This document shows, piece by piece, positions 12,814 to 17,412 of a DNA stretch of 17,412 nucleotides (positions are counted from its first letter, which is position 1; the number at the start of each line of letters is the position of its first letter). Source of the stretch: CAZAFM01 sp964484395 (GTDB lineage Bacteria > Campylobacterota > Campylobacteria > Campylobacterales > CAZAFM01); the NCBI GenBank assembly GCA_964484395.1, contig CAZAFM010000049.1, positions 1-17,412 of the forward strand, in the 5' to 3' direction. The notes under the pieces were generated by a model. It saw only the letters and a program-made list of their open reading frames with translations. It ran no database searches and was not told the DNA's origin. Both the position numbers and the translations under genes were made by a program.

Positions 12814-15192
12814 TTATTGACACCCTTCACACTCAACGCTTCTATCCATGGTAGTTGGCTCCTCTACTGCTTCTGGAGATTGGCTTCTTAGGTAGTATGT
12901 AGACTTTAGTCCTAGTTTCCACGCATTTAGGTATATCTCATTTAGATACTTTCCGCTTGCTTTGTCAAGGCGTACAAATATATTTACACTCTGCCCTTGA
13001 TCTATCCACTTTTGGCGAATGGCTGCAACTTTTATTATGCTTTGTTGATCAATCTCATAAGCTGGTGTGTAGTACTGCCAAGTCTCAGCACTTAGATTCG
13101 GAACTACTACTGGGATAAGTCCGCTTAGATTCTCTTCAAACCACTTTCTTTTGTATACTGGCTCTATGGTCTGCGTAGTTCCTGCTAGGATGGAGATGGA
13201 GCTTGTTGGAGCTATTGCCATTAGGTAGCCATTTCTCATTCCATCTTTTTTTACTTTCTCTTTTAGAGCATCCCAGTCATAATCAGTTCCAAAAAGCCCC
13301 CCTCTATCTACAAGGTTTTTAGCAGCTTGAGTGGCACTATCTATTGGCATTACTCCATTTGACCATTTAGAACCTGCAAAGTCTGGGTATATGCCTTTTT
13401 CTATTGCTAAATCAGAAGATGCACTTATAGCATTATAACTTATTGATTCCATGACCTCATCTATCTTTCTTAGGTGCTCCTCACTTCCCCACTCTATCTT
13501 ATTAGTTGCTAGCATCTCAGACTCACCCATGACCCCTAGTCCTATGGCTCTGTTTTTGAGGTTTGTAGCTTTTACCTTTCTTAGAGGGTAGAAGTTTAGA
13601 TCTATTACATTATCTAGCATTCTTATAGCAGTTGGCACTACTCTTTCTATATCCTCTTTTGTATGTATCTTGCTTAGATTTACACTTGCTAGATTACAGA
13701 CTGCACTCTCTCCATCCTCTTTGAACTTCTCAGTCATAAAGACTTTTTTACCATTTAGCGTGTCAATTGAGGTGATTTTATTAGCGTTTTTACTCACACC
13801 CTCATCAGTAGTGACTATGTCACTCTCTTCAAAGATTTCATAACTTCCATCACTAAACTCAATCTTCACTTTGTAGTGATTAGGTGAAGTGTTTTGAAAT
13901 ATCTCAGTACATAGATTTGAGCTTCTTATTACACCTTTGTGGGAGTTTGGATTTCTTCTATTGGCACTATCTTTGAAGCAAAGAAATGGCACACCTGTTT
14001 CATAGTAGCTAGTTAGTATCTTTTTCCACAGGTCTCTTGCTTTTATGCTCTCTTTGACAATTGATGCATCTTGCTCAAACTCCTCATACCTTCTCTCAAA
14101 CTCTTCACCATATAGCTCACTAAGCTCTGTTGTTTGGTTTGGGTCAAAGAGAGTCCACATTCCATCCTCTACCACTCTTTTCATAAAAAGATCACTTAGC
14201 CATAGGGCAGGAAAGAGGTCATGAGCTCTTCTTCTCTCCTCTCCTGAGTTTTTCTTCAAATCCAAAAAGTCATATATGTCTAAGTGCCACGGCTCTAGAT
14301 ATACTGCAATGGCTCCCTTTCTAGTTCCTAGCTGATCTACTGCTATGGCTATATCATTTGTGATTTTTAGAAATGGAACAACACCACCGGCTGCGTTTTT
14401 GTGACCATCTATGAAGCCTCCTAAGGCTCTTACTTTGTTAAAATCCCAGCCAATTCCTCCACCATACTTACTAAGAAGAGCCATCTCTTTATAGGCATCA
14501 AAGATACCCTCTATATTATCAGGCGTACTTCCCACATAGCATGAACTAAGCTGGTGTCTAGGAGTTCTAGCATTAGCTAAAGTAGGAGTAGCAACCATCA
14601 CTTCAAATTTTGAGATAAGGTCATAGAACTTCTTTGCCCACTCTTGACGATTTGGCTCGTTTTGGGCTAAAAACATAGCTATGCCCATAAACATGTGTTG
14701 AGGAAGCTCTATTGGGTTGTTGTTTCTGTCTTTCAAAAGATATCTATCATAAAGCGTTTTTATACCAAGGTAGTTAAACTGCAAATCTCTTTTTTGATCT
14801 ATCGCTCTATCTAGGTCCTCTAGGTCATACTTCTCCTTTAGTCCTCTAACTATTCTGCCCTCATCCTCACCTCTTGCTAGATAGTCTTTTAGTGATATAT
14901 ATCCTGTGAAGTGGTTGACCTTGTGATATAGGTCAAACAAAAAGAGGCGCGCAGCGACAAAAGTCCAGTTAGGAACATCTACATCTATCTTATCAACTGC
15001 TGTCTTAATAAGTGTCTGCTGAATATCCTCAGTACTAATCCCATCAAAAAAATGAAGCTTCGCATCAACCTCAAGCTCACTCTGGCTAACACCTTCTAGC
15101 CCTTCAACTGCACCGCTTGTGTATTTTTGTATTTTGGATATGTCTAGATTCTCTTTTCTTCCGTTTCTTTTTATGACTGTTATTCCTGTCAT
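12814..15192 (-). CDS. nrdA: Class Ia ribonucleoside-diphosphate reductase, alpha subunit
   Basis: This large catalytic subunit reduces ribonucleoside diphosphates to deoxy forms with the radical-bearing beta subunit. Its 792 residues begin with an ATP-cone (about 4-95) that senses ATP/dATP. Catalytic residues are present: C218 and C499 as the redox pair, N426, C428 and E430 in SSNLCTE, and tyrosines Y766-Y767 in STYYLRS. The tail carries a C788-EG-C791 pair for re-reduction by thioredoxin or glutaredoxin. Between SSNLCTEIFQNTSPN and AVCNLASVNLS lie about 55 extra residues (roughly 439-494) absent from E. coli NrdA, apparently an inserted beta-rich segment. ATG 15192 has AAGGGG at good spacing. 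The gene follows purB by 13 bases. The partner nrdB is not adjacent, as I recall for Campylobacter jejuni, where nrdA also follows purB. Confidence 0.96.
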   Translation of the reverse strand: MTGITVIKRNGRKENLDISKIQKYTSGAVEGLEGVSQSELEVDAKLHFFDGISTEDIQQTLIKTAVDKIDVDVPNWTFVAARLFLFDLYHKVNHFTGYISLKDYLARGEDEGRIVRGLKEKYDLEDLDRAIDQKRDLQFNYLGIKTLYDRYLLKDRNNNPIELPQHMFMGIAMFLAQNEPNRQEWAKKFYDLISKFEVMVATPTLANARTPRHQLSSCYVGSTPDNIEGIFDAYKEMALLSKYGGGIGWDFNKVRALGGFIDGHKNAAGGVVPFLKITNDIAIAVDQLGTRKGAIAVYLEPWHLDIYDFLDLKKNSGEERRRAHDLFPALWLSDLFMKRVVEDGMWTLFDPNQTTELSELYGEEFERRYEEFEQDASIVKESIKARDLWKKILTSYYETGVPFLCFKDSANRRNPNSHKGVIRSSNLCTEIFQNTSPNHYKVKIEFSDGSYEIFEESDIVTTDEGVSKNANKITSIDTLNGKKVFMTEKFKEDGESAVCNLASVNLSKIHTKEDIERVVPTAIRMLDNVIDLNFYPLRKVKATNLKNRAIGLGVMGESEMLATNKIEWGSEEHLRKIDEVMESISYNAISASSDLAIEKGIYPDFAGSKWSNGVMPIDSATQAAKNLVDRGGLFGTDYDWDALKEKVKKDGMRNGYLMAIAPTSSISILAGTTQTIEPVYKRKWFEENLSGLIPVVVPNLSAETWQYYTPAYEIDQQSIIKVAAIRQKWIDQGQSVNIFVRLDKASGKYLNEIYLNAWKLGLKSTYYLRSQSPEAVEEPTTMDRSVECEGCQ

Positions 15193-15205
15193 TTTGACCC
15201 CTTAG

Positions 15206-16537
15206 TTATTTATCAAATACTCTATCTAAAATCTTATCTACATTTTTGGTGTAGTAGTTATAATCAAAGCATGCTCTTATTGCCTCTTTGCTTAGCTTCT
15301 CTCCTAGCTCACTATCTTCTAGTAAGTTTTGCAAAAAAAGACTCTCACCACTACTATTGATTGCACTTTTCCCTTGTTGCAAATCTTCCCATACTTTCAT
15401 TGCATTTCTTTGGACTATCTTGTAAGCATCCTCTCGGCTCAGACCTGCTTTTGGTAGCTCAAGCAGAACTCTTTGAGAAAAAACCAACCCGCCTGTGAGG
15501 TTTAGGTTTTTTTTCATATTTTCAGGATATACAACAAGCTTCTCTATCACTCCACTTAGGCGACTTAGCATAAAGTCACTAGTAATAAAAGCATCTGGAA
15601 GCATAAAGCGTTCAGCCGAACTGTGGCTTATATCTCTCTCATGCCACAGGGCTACATTTTCAAGTGCTGGCACAGCATAGCTTCTAAGAATCCTGCAAAG
15701 CCCTGTGACATTCTCTGTTAAAACTGGGTTTCTTTTATGAGGCATAGCAGAGCTTCCTTTTTGTCCTTTGGAGAAGAACTCCTCACACTCATAAACCTCA
15801 GTTCTCTGAAAGTGTCTAATAGCCACTGCTATCTTCTCACAACTACTAGCTAGAAGTGCTATGGCATTTATCACATAGGCGTATCTGTCTCTTTGGATAA
15901 TCTGATTAGAGATTGGTGCTGGCTTTAGTCCTAGCTCTTTGCAAGCTAACTCTTCAAGCTCTAGTGGGGAGTGAGCGAAGTTTCCCATAGCCCCACTAAA
16001 CTGTCCTACAGAGATAATCTCCTTTGCCTTCTCTAGGTTTTCTAGGCTCATCTTTATATCTTCATACCAGATAGCCACTACAAGTCCAAAAGTGATAGGC
16101 TCCCCATGTATCCCATGACTTCGCCCAACCATCAAAGTCTCTTTATGCTCTAAGGCTCTAAGCTTTAGAGCTTCAAGAAGTCTTTTTGTATCCTCTATGA
16201 TGATTTCAAGTGATTGTTTAAGAAGAAGTGCATTTGCTGTGTCTATGCAGTCGCTACTTGTAAGCCCGTAGTGAAGCCATCTTGACTCATCTCCTAAGCT
16301 CTCACCCACTGAAGTCAAAAAGGCGATAACATCATGCTTTGTCTCTGCCTCTATCTCATTAATTCTATCTACATCAAATGTTGCGTTTTTAGCGATTTTT
16401 TCCGCATCCTCTTTTGGAACTAATCCTAGCTCACTCCACGCTTTTGTAGCAGCTATCTCTACATCTAGCCACGCTCTAAACTTACTCTCTGTCTCCCAGA
16501 GGTTTTTCATCTTATTTCTTGCATATCTCTCTACCAT
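15206..16537 (-). CDS. purB: Adenylosuccinate lyase
   Basis: The enzyme performs two eliminations in purine synthesis: SAICAR to AICAR plus fumarate, and adenylosuccinate to AMP plus fumarate. The 443 residues are of normal length. Signature features are KHDVIAFL at 67-74 (H68), HYGLTSSDCIDTA at 89-101, the catalytic-histidine region MVGRSHGIHGEPITFG at 136-151, and the fumarase/lyase signature GSSAMPHKRNP at 261-271 with the flexible-loop serines S262 and S263. ATG 16537 opens with MVERYARNKM, a standard start for this family, although the ribosome site (AGGA about 12 bases ahead) is distant. It is first gene of the minus-strand housekeeping cluster and diverges from the pseudouridine synthase gene. 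Confidence 0.97.
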   Translation of the reverse strand: MVERYARNKMKNLWETESKFRAWLDVEIAATKAWSELGLVPKEDAEKIAKNATFDVDRINEIEAETKHDVIAFLTSVGESLGDESRWLHYGLTSSDCIDTANALLLKQSLEIIIEDTKRLLEALKLRALEHKETLMVGRSHGIHGEPITFGLVVAIWYEDIKMSLENLEKAKEIISVGQFSGAMGNFAHSPLELEELACKELGLKPAPISNQIIQRDRYAYVINAIALLASSCEKIAVAIRHFQRTEVYECEEFFSKGQKGSSAMPHKRNPVLTENVTGLCRILRSYAVPALENVALWHERDISHSSAERFMLPDAFITSDFMLSRLSGVIEKLVVYPENMKKNLNLTGGLVFSQRVLLELPKAGLSREDAYKIVQRNAMKVWEDLQQGKSAINSSGESLFLQNLLEDSELGEKLSKEAIRACFDYNYYTKNVDKILDRVFDK

Positions 16538-16628
16538 TATCTACTCAGTTCCTAAGTTAAATTTTTAACACGATTTTAACTATAATTTTATCCAAATATT
16601 ATTTCTAGCAAGATTAAAGAGAGTTCAA
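16538..16628. promoter_or_regulatory. Divergent promoter region of purB and the RluA-family gene
   Basis: This 91-bp AT-rich gap separates two divergent genes. On the plus strand a perfect TATAAT lies at 16581-16586, which would start the pseudouridine synthase transcript near 16593. TTTTAAC occurs twice at 16563-16569 and 16574-16580, exactly 11 bp apart, immediately upstream of that box. No -35 hexamer is convincing. On the minus strand I could not choose a convincing -10 for purB. Confidence 0.5.
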
Positions 16629-17412
16629 ATGCCACTTATCAAAAAAACCTTCCAAATCCCCGAAAAAACGCACATCATGATATTTGTTAAAGATGTTTTA
16701 AATATATCACTAGGTGAGGCTCAGCGCCTTATAGATAGGGATAGAGTCTATCTAAATGGAAAACTTTTTAAAAATAAAAAAATAAAATCTTTTGGGGTTT
16801 TAGAGGTCGTAGTTTTTGAGAGTAGTGGCTGTGAGAATCTCATAGAACCTCTATATTTGACAGAGTATTTTGCTATTTTTGATAAGCCTCCTTTTCTTCT
16901 CTCTCACCCTAAAGATAGAAGCTCAGATATATCACTTTTAGATAGTATCAGACACTTTTTAGGTGATAGAGCGGGGCTTGCTCATAGGCTGGATTTCGAA
17001 ACAAGTGGGCTTATAGTTGCATATAGAGATAAAAAATACGAGGCTGATATAAAAGCACTTTTTGAAAAAAGAGAGATTAAAAAAACCTACTTAGCGCAAG
17101 TAAAAGGAAGACTTGATAGTGAGCAGCAAATAGATGCTCCCATAGTGACAAATCACGACTTCTCTCTTACAAAAGATAGAGCCTTTATAAGAGAAGATGG
17201 TAAGTGCGCGACTACTCAAGTGCGACCACTAAAAATATATGAAAACTCCACACTTATAGAAGCTAAACCAAAAGAGGGAAGACTTCATCAAATCCGCCTC
17301 CACCTCCACCACATAGGACACACCATCTTAGGTGAGCCCATATATGGACAGAGCTTTGAGCTTGCAAGCAGATACCTAGACAAGGAATTTACCCCAAAGG
17401 AGCGAATAGAGC
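16629..17412 (+). CDS. RluA-family 23S rRNA/tRNA pseudouridine synthase (partial, C-terminus beyond the window)
   Basis: The 261 visible residues stay open to the window end. An N-terminal S4-like RNA-binding domain (about 15-60) contains VKDVLNISLGEAQRLIDRDRV and VYLNGK. The catalytic domain follows: FAIFDKPPFLLSHP at 81-94, the active-site motif HRLDFETSGL at 119-128 with catalytic Asp122, EIKKTYLAQVKG, and KEGRLHQIRLHLHHIGHTILGEPIYG near the end, all typical of RluA-family enzymes that convert uridine to pseudouridine in rRNA or tRNA. The target position cannot be assigned from sequence. ATG 16629 has AAAGAGAG ahead as ribosome site. Only the extreme C-terminus should be missing. I recall the same divergent arrangement with purB in Campylobacter jejuni. 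Confidence 0.93.
   Translation, partial: MPLIKKTFQIPEKTHIMIFVKDVLNISLGEAQRLIDRDRVYLNGKLFKNKKIKSFGVLEVVVFESSGCENLIEPLYLTEYFAIFDKPPFLLSHPKDRSSDISLLDSIRHFLGDRAGLAHRLDFETSGLIVAYRDKKYEADIKALFEKREIKKTYLAQVKGRLDSEQQIDAPIVTNHDFSLTKDRAFIREDGKCATTQVRPLKIYENSTLIEAKPKEGRLHQIRLHLHHIGHTILGEPIYGQSFELASRYLDKEFTPKERIE

Noticed and set aside
12813..12836. TTG start for the PIN-PhoH gene giving 482 residues
   Set aside because: It would overlap the conserved CEGC tail codons of nrdA, and the extra eight residues match nothing expected; ATG 12812 is well placed after the nrdA stop.
12814..15192. Active intein in nrdA
   Set aside because: The extra segment is only about 55 residues and lacks the flanking Cys/Ser and His-Asn splice-junction residues; the active-site context is continuous around it.

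Overview
The window is AT-rich and almost entirely coding. It carries two blocks of minus-strand genes, one plus-strand response regulator gene between them, and a partial plus-strand gene at the right edge. Protein sequences and gene order (an RluA-family gene divergent from purB, purB followed by nrdA without nrdB, and tilS next to rimO) point to Campylobacterota (Epsilonproteobacteria), probably a free-living relative of Sulfurimonas or Sulfurovum. The genus cannot be fixed from the sequence alone. No stretch over 300 bases lacks a gene. I found no tRNA, rRNA, CRISPR array, insertion sequence or integrase.

Left block (1-4783, minus strand): a type I secretion operon. In transcription order it encodes a TolC/LapE-like outer-membrane channel with a C-terminal SH3b domain, a LapB-type ABC exporter with a degenerate C39-like domain, a small coiled-coil lipoprotein, and an HlyD-family membrane-fusion protein that runs off the left edge. 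The fusion protein carries a complete PAS sensor domain on its cytoplasmic N-terminus, which is unusual. An OmpR-type response regulator (4879-5559, plus strand) is transcribed divergently from a shared intergenic region containing a perfect 11-bp inverted repeat. It has no ATG, GTG or TTG start that would include the whole receiver domain; a well-placed Shine-Dalgarno sequence sits in front of an ATA codon. Channel, exporter, adaptor, lipoprotein and regulator together look like a signal-responsive secretion module, perhaps for a large adhesin. No cargo gene is in the window.

Right block (5556-16537, minus strand): a tightly packed eight-gene housekeeping cluster, purB - nrdA - PIN/PhoH ATPase - nadC - mscS-type channel - rimO - tilS - dxs. 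Genes overlap or are separated by at most about 20 nt, so it is probably one operon. It covers purine synthesis, deoxynucleotide synthesis, RNA-related functions, NAD synthesis, osmotic protection, ribosome and tRNA modification, and the entry step to isoprenoids and thiamine. Its last gene, dxs, converges on the response regulator with overlapping stop codons.

Right edge (16538-17412): a 91-bp divergent promoter region and the 5' part of an RluA-family pseudouridine synthase gene.
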